From JAHEYG01 sp044229775 (GTDB taxonomy: Bacteria > Bacteroidota > Bacteroidia > B-17B0 > Aurantibacillaceae), in NCBI GenBank assembly GCA_044229775.1, contig JBGASH010000002.1, forward strand, positions 1 through 64,000: a stretch of 64,000 bases of DNA, read 5' to 3'. The position numbers and the translations under genes are program-made. Positions 34,524 through 41,957 of this stretch are shown here, one piece after another; the stretch's first letter is position 1; the number at the start of each line of letters is the position of its first letter. The notes beneath the pieces are model-generated. The model searched no databases. It was not told the DNA's origin and saw only the letters and a program-made list of their open reading frames with translations.

Positions 34524-35097
34524 TTGTAACTTGAGGTTTGTTCTCTTCTTTCTTTTTTCGATTGAATAGGTAATTTATGGAAAGGTCGGTTGTGATAATT
34601 GAATTAGAATAACCGTGATAAAGTGGGCCAGGTGAAGACTCGTCAAAATATTCGGTATAAAAATAGGAATCTAGACCGAGGTAGATATTTTTGTTTTTAA
34701 ATGGGTTGAAATAAAAGCCAGAATTAGCAAATACTCTTGTTTGCCCGTTGTAGACTAAATTAGTACCATTTTTATCTAATGCCTTCCCGAATCCTCTTGA
34801 GGAATCAAGGTGTCCAGCGCCAATTAAAAAATGGAATGATATCCTTCTTTCTATTTTTGTTGTGAAGCCCAAGACCAATAAAGCCTTTGTCTTAATTCCA
34901 AAGGAAGTAGAAGGCTGGAATCCTATTTTAACTTTTATGCCAAAGTATTTTAAACCAAACAAACAATTGAAGTCAACGTCGCCATGATATTTGTAATAAG
35001 AAATGCCATAAGAATAGCCTAACCCACCTCCAACCATTTTCTGAGAAGAGCCGTTTAATGAGAGAACAGTAAGAACAATAACAATGAGTTTCTTCAT
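34519..35097 (-). CDS. Putative small outer-membrane beta-barrel protein
   Basis: A 192-residue exported protein (signal peptide KKLIVIVLTVLSLNGSSQ). Gly-rich, amphipathic strands with aromatic ends (GGGLGYSYGISYYKYH, NSGFYFNPFKNKNIYLGLDSYFY) and a last strand ITTDLSINYLF suggest an 8- to 10-strand barrel. No named family recognised. The Lys-rich C-terminal tail (NRKKKEENKPQVTN) is partly encoded by the solo heptamer array. It ends the paa gene row but may not belong to it functionally. Confidence 0.65.
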   Translation of the reverse strand: MKKLIVIVLTVLSLNGSSQKMVGGGLGYSYGISYYKYHGDVDFNCLFGLKYFGIKVKIGFQPSTSFGIKTKALLVLGFTTKIERRISFHFLIGAGHLDSSRGFGKALDKNGTNLVYNGQTRVFANSGFYFNPFKNKNIYLGLDSYFYTEYFDESSPGPLYHGYSNSIITTDLSINYLFNRKKKEENKPQVTN

Positions 35098-35103
35098 TGG
35101 AGG

Positions 35104-35589
35104 TTAAATACATTTAAAATAATCAAATGGCTCTAAACAATCCTGGCATTGATAAAGGGCTTTGCAGGCAGTGCTTCCAAATTGAGAGATCAATTTAGTA
35201 TTCTTTGATTTACATCGCGGACACAAAACAATTTTACTTTTTCCTGTTAAAGAGGATTTGTCTTCGCTGGTTTTTTCAGGTGGAGCAATGCCGTAAACCC
35301 GTAATTTTTCTTTTGCGTGGTCGTTGATCCAGTCGGTGGTCCAGGGCGGAGAGTATACCGTAGTGATCTTTAAATTTTCAATACCGTTTTTTTTGAGATT
35401 AGAACGGATGTCATCTTCCATTTGTTTCATGGCAGGACAGCCGCTATAGGTGGGCGTAATTTTTATTTCCACATTTTCGCCGTCGATGATCACATCACGA
35501 ATCACGCCAAGTTCGGATATGGTGATAACAGGAATTTCCGGATCGGGAATTTCGGAGATGATCGCGAGAATATTTTCTTTAGTGAGAAT
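35104..35589 (-). CDS. paaD: Phenylacetyl-CoA epoxidase accessory protein PaaD
   Basis: MIP18/DUF59-type protein needed to mature the di-iron PaaABCE epoxidase. Motifs: TPTYSGCPAM with the conserved Cys and C-terminal zinc-ribbon-like CPRCKSKN and CQDCLEPF. The first normal start is GTG at 35505, but this cuts off the conserved N-terminus. The frame upstream encodes TKENILAIISEIPDPEIPVI, which is the family's signature opening. The only placement near the expected first residue is an ATT at 35589 (161 residues, 10 bp after the preceding small gene). I therefore infer an ATT start. Confidence 0.85.
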   Translation of the reverse strand: MLTKENILAIISEIPDPEIPVITISELGVIRDVIIDGENVEIKITPTYSGCPAMKQMEDDIRSNLKKNGIENLKITTVYSPPWTTDWINDHAKEKLRVYGIAPPEKTSEDKSSLTGKSKIVLCPRCKSKNTKLISQFGSTACKALYQCQDCLEPFDYFKCI

Positions 35590-35599
35590 GATAAATAAA

Positions 35600-35710
35600 C
35601 TATAAGATCCAAATCGCCGCTATTATCATTATAACAATAATAACCAAGTATTGCCAAATATCAACGAAATAGGGCGAGAGTCTTTTCCAATTTTCTTTAA
35701 AACTTGCCAT
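35600..35710 (-). CDS. 36-residue single-pass membrane peptide in the paa operon
   Basis: A small ORF starting MASFKENWKRLSPYFVDIW, followed by one hydrophobic helix of Val, Ile, Met and Ala ending in AAIWIL. Its ATG overlaps the stop codon of the preceding gene (TAATG at 35712-35708), the usual sign of coupled translation. It ends 10 nt before the inferred ATT start of paaD. N-terminal basic face and C-terminal helix suggest an inner-membrane peptide. Function unknown; no family recognised. Confidence 0.6.
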   Translation of the reverse strand: MASFKENWKRLSPYFVDIWQYLVIIVIMIIAAIWIL

Positions 35711-36048
35711 TATTGAACAACTATTGCGTAATTTTTTTTGTGAGATTTAGGACAAGAAGAATCAATATCATCAATGAAGATCTTATTGCCACTTTCGGCT
35801 TTTTGCAAAAAGGTTCTAAAGGATTTGGAAAACTCCCTTCCGGATCCCGGAAACTCTTTGATTTTCCCGCCGATCTTTGCGGTTAAACTAAAGCTTTTTA
35901 CTTTACAATCTTTTGGTATATCATCGATCAAATCGTAAATGATCTTCGCTTCTGCAACTTTGGCTTGTGAAAGCGTTAACTCACCTGTTTTTTGTCCAAA
36001 CGTTTTGAGGGAAAAAAACAATAATGCGACTTTTAAAATTGTTTTCAT
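35710..36048 (-). CDS. Secreted protein resembling the C-terminal domain of GldM
   Basis: A 112-residue exported protein (signal peptide KTILKVALLFFSLKTFGQ). The mature part reads like the last periplasmic domain of GldM from the T9SS motor: a SFSLTAKIGGKIKEF strand pair, then FLQKAESGNKIFIDDID and a closing hydrophobic strand YAIVV. The match is by eye and inferred. I chose the ATG at 36048 rather than the TTG five codons upstream. It lies between paaC and paaD, an unexpected place, and is coupled to the small membrane gene that follows. Confidence 0.65.
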   Translation of the reverse strand: MKTILKVALLFFSLKTFGQKTGELTLSQAKVAEAKIIYDLIDDIPKDCKVKSFSLTAKIGGKIKEFPGSGREFSKSFRTFLQKAESGNKIFIDDIDSSCPKSHKKNYAIVVQ

Positions 36049-36068
36049 ATTCAAATTGTTCAATTAAT

Positions 36069-36821
36069 TTACCATTTAGCGTCGGGCAACATCCGTGGTA
36101 ATGTTTGCATTTCGGCTAACATAAATCCCAAGTGTTCGGTATGAGTGCCTTTGCGCCCACCGGTTTGCATAAACGCGTTTTCGGGTTTTTTAAGAGTGGC
36201 TTTCGCCAACAATTCATCAATTTGTTTTTCCCATTTGGGCTGTAAAGCTTTTACATCAACGGCAATTCCCTTCTTGATCAGATCAGCTTCTACTTCATCC
36301 GATTCAAACAACTCGCCGGTAAAACGCCAAAGTTCGTTCAATGCCTCCTGAATTTTATTATGGCTTTCTTCGGTTCCATCTCCAAAACGGATCACCCACG
36401 AAGAAGAATGCCTCCAATGATAAGTAACTTCTTTTATGGCTTTTTGCGCTATACCCGCTAAAGTCTCATCTTTACTCTTTGTAAGCTCGCCATAAACTAA
36501 AACATTGTAAGCATCAATTAAAGCCTGACGCATTATAGTTTTGGCATAGTCGCCGTTATCCTGTTCTACCAATAAAATATTAGTGAACTCTCGTTCATTT
36601 CTCAAATAGGCTAGAGCATCGGCATTACGGTCTTTACCTTCCACCTTAGCGGCGTATTCCAATAAGGAAGTGGCTGTCCCAAAAGTATCTAATGTAATAT
36701 TGGTTAATGCCAGATCCTCTTCTAAAAAAGGTCCGTGGCCTGTCCACTCGCTGAGGCGTTGTCCGAGGATCAAAGCAATGTCGCCGAGGCGAAGAGTGTA
36801 TATAAATAAGGGGTTCTCCAT
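36069..36821 (-). CDS. paaC: Phenylacetyl-CoA epoxidase structural subunit PaaC
   Basis: Partner of PaaA in the (PaaAC)2 core of the ring-1,2-epoxidase for phenylacetyl-CoA. A 250-residue ferritin-like helical protein without a full metal site. Features: YTLRLGDIALILGQRLSEWTGHGP near the start, VYGELTKSKDETLAGIAQKAIKEVTYHWRHSS, and the C-terminal GGRKGTHTEHLGFMLAEMQ with LPRMLPDAKW. Start ATG at 36821. The heptamer-repeat element ends 4 nt before this ATG. Confidence 0.95.
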   Translation of the reverse strand: MENPLFIYTLRLGDIALILGQRLSEWTGHGPFLEEDLALTNITLDTFGTATSLLEYAAKVEGKDRNADALAYLRNEREFTNILLVEQDNGDYAKTIMRQALIDAYNVLVYGELTKSKDETLAGIAQKAIKEVTYHWRHSSSWVIRFGDGTEESHNKIQEALNELWRFTGELFESDEVEADLIKKGIAVDVKALQPKWEKQIDELLAKATLKKPENAFMQTGGRKGTHTEHLGFMLAEMQTLPRMLPDAKW

Positions 36822-36825
36822 ACTG

Positions 36826-37350
36826 TTTAGTTCGTAGTTGGTAGTTGGTAGTTCGTAGTATCGTTCTTCTTTGATACTTCGTACTTAATAATTGGTTCAG
36901 ACATAATGCTTTTTGCCTTATCACTTTCGAGGTAAGTTATAAAGCCACTTAACATTTTAGCGATTTCGGTTAGCTGAGAACGTAATCTAGCTTGTGTTTT
37001 TTCGTCAATATATTTTCGTCTATAGCTAATAGTTGAACAAACAATGCACTCCCTTAACGAACGTTTAGCTATAACTAAAAATTGAATAAACTCCTTACGA
37101 GAACCACCTGATCCTTCACCAATATTTAAAGAAATAGAACTGGCAGCTCTTTTAAACTGTGAAGAAAGACTGTAAGTTTCTTTAGCGGGGAAATTATCTG
37201 TTATGTCATAAACAAAATCTACAAAATCTAAGGATTTCTGGTAAACCTTTAGCTTTTCAAAATCAAAAACCTCTATTTTTTCTTCATTCATTTCAATCAA
37301 TCTTTATCTTATTTTATCTCCGAACTCCGAACTCCGAACTCCGAACTTCC
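36826..37350 (-). mobile_element. Heptamer-repeat element carrying a four-helix-bundle gene, between paaB and paaC
   Basis: On the plus strand the right arm holds four perfect CTCCGAA units (37318-37345) plus a partial one. The left arm (36826-36858) holds TTCGTAG, TTGGTAG, TTGGTAG, TTCGTAG. The arms are inverse with one or two mismatches per unit. The element starts right after the paaB stop (37351-37353) and ends 4 nt before the paaC ATG. Its architecture equals the sdh element although the unit sequence differs. The embedded gene reads through the left arm. Confidence 0.6.
36827..37291 (-). CDS. Four-helix-bundle protein (23S rRNA intervening-sequence/S23 family)
   Basis: A 154-residue helical protein. 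Family landmarks are FEKLKVYQKSLDFVDFVYD, NFPAKETYSLSSQFKRAASS and NIGEGSGGSRKEFIQFLVIA. Its last residues TTNYQLPTTN are translated from the heptamer array itself and its TAA lies in the outermost unit, so gene and arm have travelled together. I chose the ATG at 37291 over a TTG three codons upstream. Molecular role unknown. Compare the copy at 488-874. Confidence 0.85.
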   Translation of the reverse strand: MNEEKIEVFDFEKLKVYQKSLDFVDFVYDITDNFPAKETYSLSSQFKRAASSISLNIGEGSGGSRKEFIQFLVIAKRSLRECIVCSTISYRRKYIDEKTQARLRSQLTEIAKMLSGFITYLESDKAKSIMSEPIIKYEVSKKNDTTNYQLPTTN

Positions 37351-37638
37351 CTACATGTGTCCAATTGCATCCGGTATCTGATAGAACGTAGGATGTCTGT
37401 AAACTTTGTCGTTAGCCGGTTCAAAGAAAGAGCCCATGTCTTCCGGACTGCTGGCAACAATAGCGCTTGATAACACCACCCATAGGGCCATGCCTTCGTT
37501 TCTTCTGGTGTATAGATCCCGCGCGTTTTGCAACGCCATCTCTTTGTCAAATGCGTGCAAACTGCCGCAATGTACAAAAGGTTGTCCTGCTTTTTTTTGT
37601 ACAAATACTTCCCAAATTGGTCCTTGTGAATCGCTCAT
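37351..37638 (-). CDS. paaB: Phenylacetyl-CoA epoxidase subunit PaaB
   Basis: Small structural subunit that links the PaaAC cores. The 95 residues match the family in length and motifs: WEVFVQKKAGQPFVHCGSLHA, DKEMALQNARDLYTRR, and a hydrophobic WVVLSSAIVASSPED followed by FFEPANDKVYRHP. Starts at the ATG at 37638, 27 bp after paaA. The element with the four-helix-bundle gene begins directly after its stop codon. Confidence 0.95.
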   Translation of the reverse strand: MSDSQGPIWEVFVQKKAGQPFVHCGSLHAFDKEMALQNARDLYTRRNEGMALWVVLSSAIVASSPEDMGSFFEPANDKVYRHPTFYQIPDAIGHM

Positions 37639-37640
37639 AG

Positions 37641-37655
37641 TTTAGTTCGTAGTTA
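37641..37655. repeat. 15-nt remnant shared with the paa heptamer element
   Basis: GTTTAGTTCGTAGTT, just upstream of the paaB ATG, is identical to the outer end of the left arm next to paaC (36825-36839). It may be a scar of an element lost from the paaA-paaB junction. Confidence 0.45.
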
Positions 37656-37665
37656 TTTATTTTTA

Positions 37666-38604
37666 TTAAGCGGCCATTGCCTCTTTATGTTTTTTGGCAT
37701 AAGCCGCTGCTGCAGCTCTAACCCATTCACCTTTTTTATGTGCGTCTACCCTTGCGCCTAAACGTTCTTTATTGCAAGGGCCGTTGCCGCTGATCACGTT
37801 TTTAAATTCTTTCCAATCGGGTTCCGAAAAATCGTAACCTTTTTTGCTTTCGTTCCATTTTAAATTTTTGTCAGGTACGGTTAATCCCAGGTATTCCACC
37901 TGCGCTACGGTTTGATTCACAAAACGCTGACGTAACTGATCATTGCTTTCTCTCTTAATTCTCCACTTCAACGCGTTTTCGCTATTAGGAGATTCGATAT
38001 CCGGTGGGCCAAACATCATTAAGGTTGGATACCACCAACGGTTTAAGGCATCCTGCGCCATTTCTTTTTGTTCTTTAGTTCCGAACGATAAATGGGTCAT
38101 GATCTCATAACCCTGGCGCTGATGAAAACTTTCTTCTTTACAAATTCTAACCATGGCGCGGGCATATGGTCCGTAAGAAGTACGTTGCAACATTACCTGA
38201 TTCATAATGGCGGCACCGTCTACTAACCATCCAATGGCGCCAATGTCGGCCCAGGTTAAAGTAGGATAATTAAAAATAGAAGAATATTTTGCTTTACCGG
38301 TGTGTAAGGCCTCTAACAATTCATCACGGCTAATGCCTAATGTTTCGGCAGCTGTATATAAATATAAACCGTGTCCGCCCTCATCCTGCACTTTTGCAAG
38401 TAAAACTAATTTTGCTCTTAAGCTTGGGGCGCGGGTGATCCAGTTTCCTTCAGGCAACATTCCCACAATTTCAGAATGGGCGTGTTGCGAGATCTGACGG
38501 ATCAAATGTTTGCGGTAGTTATCCGGCATCCAATCTTTCGGTTCTATCACATCATTCTTTGAAAGTTTGCTTTCAAAAAGGGTTTCAAAATTTTTATTTT
38601 CCAT
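37666..38604 (-). CDS. paaA: Phenylacetyl-CoA epoxidase catalytic subunit PaaA
   Basis: Di-iron oxygenase subunit that epoxidises the ring of phenylacetyl-CoA. The 312 residues show ferritin-like helices with carboxylate/His ligands in DEGGHGLYLYTAAETLG and in ICKEESFHQRQGYE. Other motifs are MLPEGNWITRAPSLRAKL and FGPPDIESPNSENALKW. First gene of a minus-strand paaABC-D operon with its own strong-looking promoter. The reductase PaaE is not in the window. Confidence 0.96.
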   Translation of the reverse strand: MENKNFETLFESKLSKNDVIEPKDWMPDNYRKHLIRQISQHAHSEIVGMLPEGNWITRAPSLRAKLVLLAKVQDEGGHGLYLYTAAETLGISRDELLEALHTGKAKYSSIFNYPTLTWADIGAIGWLVDGAAIMNQVMLQRTSYGPYARAMVRICKEESFHQRQGYEIMTHLSFGTKEQKEMAQDALNRWWYPTLMMFGPPDIESPNSENALKWRIKRESNDQLRQRFVNQTVAQVEYLGLTVPDKNLKWNESKKGYDFSEPDWKEFKNVISGNGPCNKERLGARVDAHKKGEWVRAAAAAYAKKHKEAMAA

Positions 38605-38605
38605 G

Positions 38606-38624
38606 ATACTACTTTAAGAAGTAT
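38606..38624. promoter_or_regulatory. Imperfect palindrome in the paaA leader, possible operator
   Basis: ATACTACTTTAAGAAGTAT has half-sites ATACTACTT and AAGAAGTAT that match at 8 of 9 positions. It starts at the transcript's expected 5' end, between the -7 box and the paaA ATG. A TetR-type regulator such as PaaR would be a likely binder; none is encoded nearby. Confidence 0.45.
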
Positions 38625-38630
38625 AACAAA

Positions 38631-38662
38631 CAAATTTAAGAGAAAAAGGGGGTTAAAACAAA
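38631..38662 (-). promoter_or_regulatory. Promoter of the paa operon
   Basis: On the minus strand TTTG (38662-38659), 20 nt spacer, TAAATTTG (38638-38631): a full match to the Bacteroidetes -33/-7 consensus, 26 nt before the paaA ATG. Confidence 0.7.
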
Positions 38663-38771
38663 TGCTAAATATCAATGAAAAACGTGGTTTTGATGGTCAT
38701 AAATTGCGACCCTAAAGAAGTTTTTTACCAAATTGCTACAAATCATAGCAATGCATTTAGACTTCTGATAT

Positions 38772-38779
38772 TACTTTTG
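38772..38779 (+). promoter_or_regulatory. -7 box of the ORF6N gene
   Basis: TACTTTTG fits TAnnTTTG and ends 17 nt before the ATG at 38797. No clear -33 element. Confidence 0.45.
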
Positions 38780-38796
38780 ACCTTTAAATCAGTAAG

Positions 38797-39339
38797 ATGA
38801 GAAAAAGCGAGAAAGGAATAATTATAGCCGATGAAATAATTACCAATAAAATATACGTTTTTAGGGCACAAAAAGTGATGTTGGATAGCGACCTTGCTAA
38901 ACTTTATGGAGTAGAAACCCGAAGGTTAAAGGAGGCTGTAAAAAGAAATATAACTCGATTCCCAGGCGATTTTATGTTTGAATTAACTAAAGCAGAGGCT
39001 GAAGTTTCAAGGTCGCAATTTGCGACCTTGAAAAGAGGGAGTAATTTGAAGTATCTTCCTATGGCATTTACTGAGCAAGGCGTAGCCATGCTTTCCAGTG
39101 TTTTAAAGAGTGAACGCGCCATTAAGGTAAATATTCAGATCATAAGAATTTTCACAAAGATTCGCCAAATGCTTTCTGATAATACTGAATTGCGGCTAGA
39201 AATTGAGCAGATAAAAAAGAAACTAAATAATAATACCCAGAACATTGAATTAGTATTTCAGTATTTAGATGAGTTAATAGAAAAACCTGGTAAAAAGGAG
39301 AAACCGAGAGTTAGAGTAGGATATAGGACAAAAAATTAA
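38797..39339 (+). CDS. ORF6N domain-containing protein
   Basis: A 180-residue DNA-binding-like protein. The N-terminal ORF6N domain (about 8-95) shows YVFRAQKVMLDSDLAKLYGVETRRLKEAVKRN, FPGDFMFELTKAEAE and MAFTEQGVAMLSSVL. Phage antirepressors carry the same domain. A helical, coiled-coil-prone part follows (EIEQIKKKLNNNTQNIELVFQYL) with a basic tail. Standalone copies are common in Bacteroidetes genomes, and their target is unknown. No other phage gene lies nearby. Own promoter; convergent with ispG. Confidence 0.85.
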   Translation: MRKSEKGIIIADEIITNKIYVFRAQKVMLDSDLAKLYGVETRRLKEAVKRNITRFPGDFMFELTKAEAEVSRSQFATLKRGSNLKYLPMAFTEQGVAMLSSVLKSERAIKVNIQIIRIFTKIRQMLSDNTELRLEIEQIKKKLNNNTQNIELVFQYLDELIEKPGKKEKPRVRVGYRTKN

Positions 39340-39364
39340 AACCGAACTGGCTTCGTTCTACGGA

Positions 39365-41308
39365 TTAAACTTTCTCAACCCAATCGCCGTTCTCTTTTAT
39401 TAAAGAGATCAATTCATCAACGGCCGAATCGCTGTTCACGTTTTTCTTCACCACCACTTTTCCTTTGTATAAGGAAATTTTCCCAACCCCGGTACCCACA
39501 TACCCATAATCGGCATCGGCCATTTCGCCGGGGCCATTTACAATACAACCCATGATCCCGATCTTAATTCCCTTTAAATGATCAGTGCGCTCGCGAATTT
39601 TTTGAGTGGTTTCCTGAAGATCAAACAACGTTCGTCCGCAACTCGGGCAAGAAATGTATTCGGTTTTACTGATACGGGTACGGGTTGCTTGTAATATTCC
39701 GAATGAAGTAGAGTTACAAACTTGTGTAGAAACGCAATCTTTCTGACTTATCCATATACCGTCTCCAAACCCGTCAATGAATAAACCACCAATGTCGGTT
39801 GAAGAATACAATTGAAATTCAGATTCGTTAAGTTCCGAATAATTGCTTTTAATGATGACAGGTATATCACATTTATTCAACTCTAATTCTAAAACCATTC
39901 TTCGCAATTCAGGCATGGCATGATCGTTAAAAGTGTCGAGCACCAATACGCAATTTTTTTCCTTGCTTATTTTTTCAACGAATTGTTTAGTGAGAACTTC
40001 AATTTCAACCTGAACGAAATTCAGTTGCGCCGAGCGTTGCTGACTTCTAAAATAGTCTTCACCTTCAAACAAAGGATAGTAACGATCTTTTTCGTGATGC
40101 TTTTTCCAAATCTCAAAATTATAGATCAGTCCAAGGGTCCCCGGAATTTCAAAATCAACATTGTTATCACCGCAATAAATATAATCTACCGCCATATCGC
40201 TCAAATTCCATTTGTCGAGCTGTTTGGAATAATTATATCCCACTCCAAAAAAACTCGCGGGCGTTATATTTTCTTTATGACTATAATCGGCGATCACTCT
40301 GGGAACGTTATGTTGGCCTATATTAATTACTTCTCTGGTTTTTCTTCTTTCATATTCAAATGGGTCGTAAGAAAGTTTGGTGGTAGTTTGTAATTCGGGA
40401 ATTGGATGATGACTTTTTCTATCGACGTACCTATTCGCTAAAATTTTTGCTACCGGAATTTCAAATTCGGGTTCTTCTGTTAATGAAACACGTATGGTAT
40501 CTCCCAAACCATCCTCTAATAGGGTTCCAATGCCAACCGCCGATTTAATTCTACCATCTTCTCCGTCGCCGGCTTCTGTAACGCCAAGATGCAAAGGATA
40601 ATTTCGGTTGGTCTCTATCATTTTTGCAACTAACAGTCGGTAGGCCTGTACCATCACCTGCGTATTGCTGGCTTTCATGGATAGAACTATGTTGTAATAA
40701 TTATTTTCCTCGCAGATCCTTAAAAATTCCAACGCGCTTTCTACCATTCCTAAAGGCGTGTCGCCATAACGACTCAAGATGCGATCGCTGAGTGATCCGT
40801 GATTGGTACCGATACGCATAGCGGTTCCGTACTCCTTACAAATTTGTACAAGCGGGGTAAAACGATTGCGGATGCGTTCCAATTCCGCTTCGTAACCCGA
40901 ATCGGTATAATCAATGGTCTCAAATTTCTTTTTATCGGCGTAATTTCCGGGGTTTACACGAACCTTTTCGACAATGCGTGCAGCCCATTCAGCGGCATTG
41001 GGTGTAAAATGTATATCGGCACAAATAGGGGTGTTGTATCCTCTTGTTACCAGTTCTTTTTTTATGACCTCTAAATTTTTTGCTTCGTTTAAGCTGGGCG
41101 CAGTAATTCGAACTAATTCGCATCCGGCGTTGATCATTCGTATGCTTTGCTCTACCGTAGCCAATGTATCCATAGTGTCGGTAGTGGTCATACTTTGTAA
41201 ACGAATAGGATGGTGAGCGCCCAGTGAAAGGTTACCGATCTTTACTTCGCGCGTTAAAAAGCGTGAGTAGGAAGTTAAGCTGTTGCAATATTTTTTGGCG
41301 TCACTCAT
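39365..41308 (-). CDS. ispG: 4-hydroxy-3-methylbut-2-enyl diphosphate synthase, long form
   Basis: Penultimate MEP-pathway enzyme, reducing MEcPP to HMBPP with a [4Fe-4S] cluster. The 647 residues are the long type of plants, Chlamydia and Bacteroidetes, with an extra domain (about 280-520) inserted between the TIM barrel and the cluster domain. Barrel motifs: HHPIRLQSMTTTDTMDTLATV and ADIHFTPNAAEWAA. Cluster ligands: CPSCGRTLF and CIVNGPGEMADAD. Starts at the ATG at 41308, sharing one base with the stop of the lipoprotein gene upstream. Confidence 0.96.
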   Translation of the reverse strand: MSDAKKYCNSLTSYSRFLTREVKIGNLSLGAHHPIRLQSMTTTDTMDTLATVEQSIRMINAGCELVRITAPSLNEAKNLEVIKKELVTRGYNTPICADIHFTPNAAEWAARIVEKVRVNPGNYADKKKFETIDYTDSGYEAELERIRNRFTPLVQICKEYGTAMRIGTNHGSLSDRILSRYGDTPLGMVESALEFLRICEENNYYNIVLSMKASNTQVMVQAYRLLVAKMIETNRNYPLHLGVTEAGDGEDGRIKSAVGIGTLLEDGLGDTIRVSLTEEPEFEIPVAKILANRYVDRKSHHPIPELQTTTKLSYDPFEYERRKTREVINIGQHNVPRVIADYSHKENITPASFFGVGYNYSKQLDKWNLSDMAVDYIYCGDNNVDFEIPGTLGLIYNFEIWKKHHEKDRYYPLFEGEDYFRSQQRSAQLNFVQVEIEVLTKQFVEKISKEKNCVLVLDTFNDHAMPELRRMVLELELNKCDIPVIIKSNYSELNESEFQLYSSTDIGGLFIDGFGDGIWISQKDCVSTQVCNSTSFGILQATRTRISKTEYISCPSCGRTLFDLQETTQKIRERTDHLKGIKIGIMGCIVNGPGEMADADYGYVGTGVGKISLYKGKVVVKKNVNSDSAVDELISLIKENGDWVEKV

Positions 41309-41931
41309 TAAATGGCTTTTGAAATGCGTTTAGTTAGGTGAACAAAGATCCGTCTTCCAAGATCACTGGCAAAATCCTCACAAATATCGTCGCGCATTAA
41401 TTTAGTATGATATTTCGTATGATCTTTATTTCCGCCGGTAACCAGATCGCCCAGATCGCGGTTATTGGTCACTTTTTCTGCTTTATTTCTATTGGCATAA
41501 CAGGTCCTTAAAGCTTTATTGTTTTTTACATCAAACACTTCTACTTCCGCCGAGCATTCAACCTGACTAAGCGTTACCTCCTGTCCGTTATATTGCGATT
41601 TAGCATCATTTATCTTTTGAGTAAAGGAACTTTCACCGATCCTTAAATGTTTTACGGTTAAAATGAAATCGGCGTTGGTAGCATTATTATCGTAGGTAAC
41701 GTTGGCTGTGCTTTTGGCAGTACTTTCAAATGTGCTTAAAAATTTACCCGTGTAAGCCTGCGGCGAAGCGGCGTTGATATATTTGGCGCCGATCGATGGA
41801 CCGCTTACAGAGGCAATGAAATTAAGATCAGAGAATTTAATAGTAACGGGCTTCGAAATGTTCTTTTGAAAAAGCGTACAACCTGTTGATGATGCAACGA
41901 AAACAATTAATATTAAAAGGCGTTTAAACAC
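41308..41931 (-). CDS. Lipoprotein of unknown function
   Basis: A 207-residue lipoprotein (lipobox VASSTGC, then TLFQKN). The mature part has VTIKFSDLNFIASVSGPS and a later beta-rich CSAEVEVFDVKNNKALRTCYANRN; no family is recognised. It follows the GH92 gene by 26 bp and its stop overlaps the ispG start (TAATG), so ispG is translationally coupled to it. Confidence 0.7.
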   Translation of the reverse strand: MFKRLLILIVFVASSTGCTLFQKNISKPVTIKFSDLNFIASVSGPSIGAKYINAASPQAYTGKFLSTFESTAKSTANVTYDNNATNADFILTVKHLRIGESSFTQKINDAKSQYNGQEVTLSQVECSAEVEVFDVKNNKALRTCYANRNKAEKVTNNRDLGDLVTGGNKDHTKYHTKLMRDDICEDFASDLGRRIFVHLTKRISKAI

Positions 41932-41957
41932 CTTACAAAGGTAGTAAGATTTGGCGC

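Noticed and set aside
37318..37345. CRISPR-like array of CTCCGAA
   Set aside because: Units are 7 nt and contiguous without spacers.
36826..37350. Diversity-generating retroelement, because the four-helix-bundle gene resembles Avd
   Set aside because: No reverse transcriptase and no template/variable repeat pair are in the window.
38797..39339. Prophage remnant at the ORF6N gene
   Set aside because: No integrase, structural or lysis gene nearby; standalone ORF6N genes are common in this phylum.
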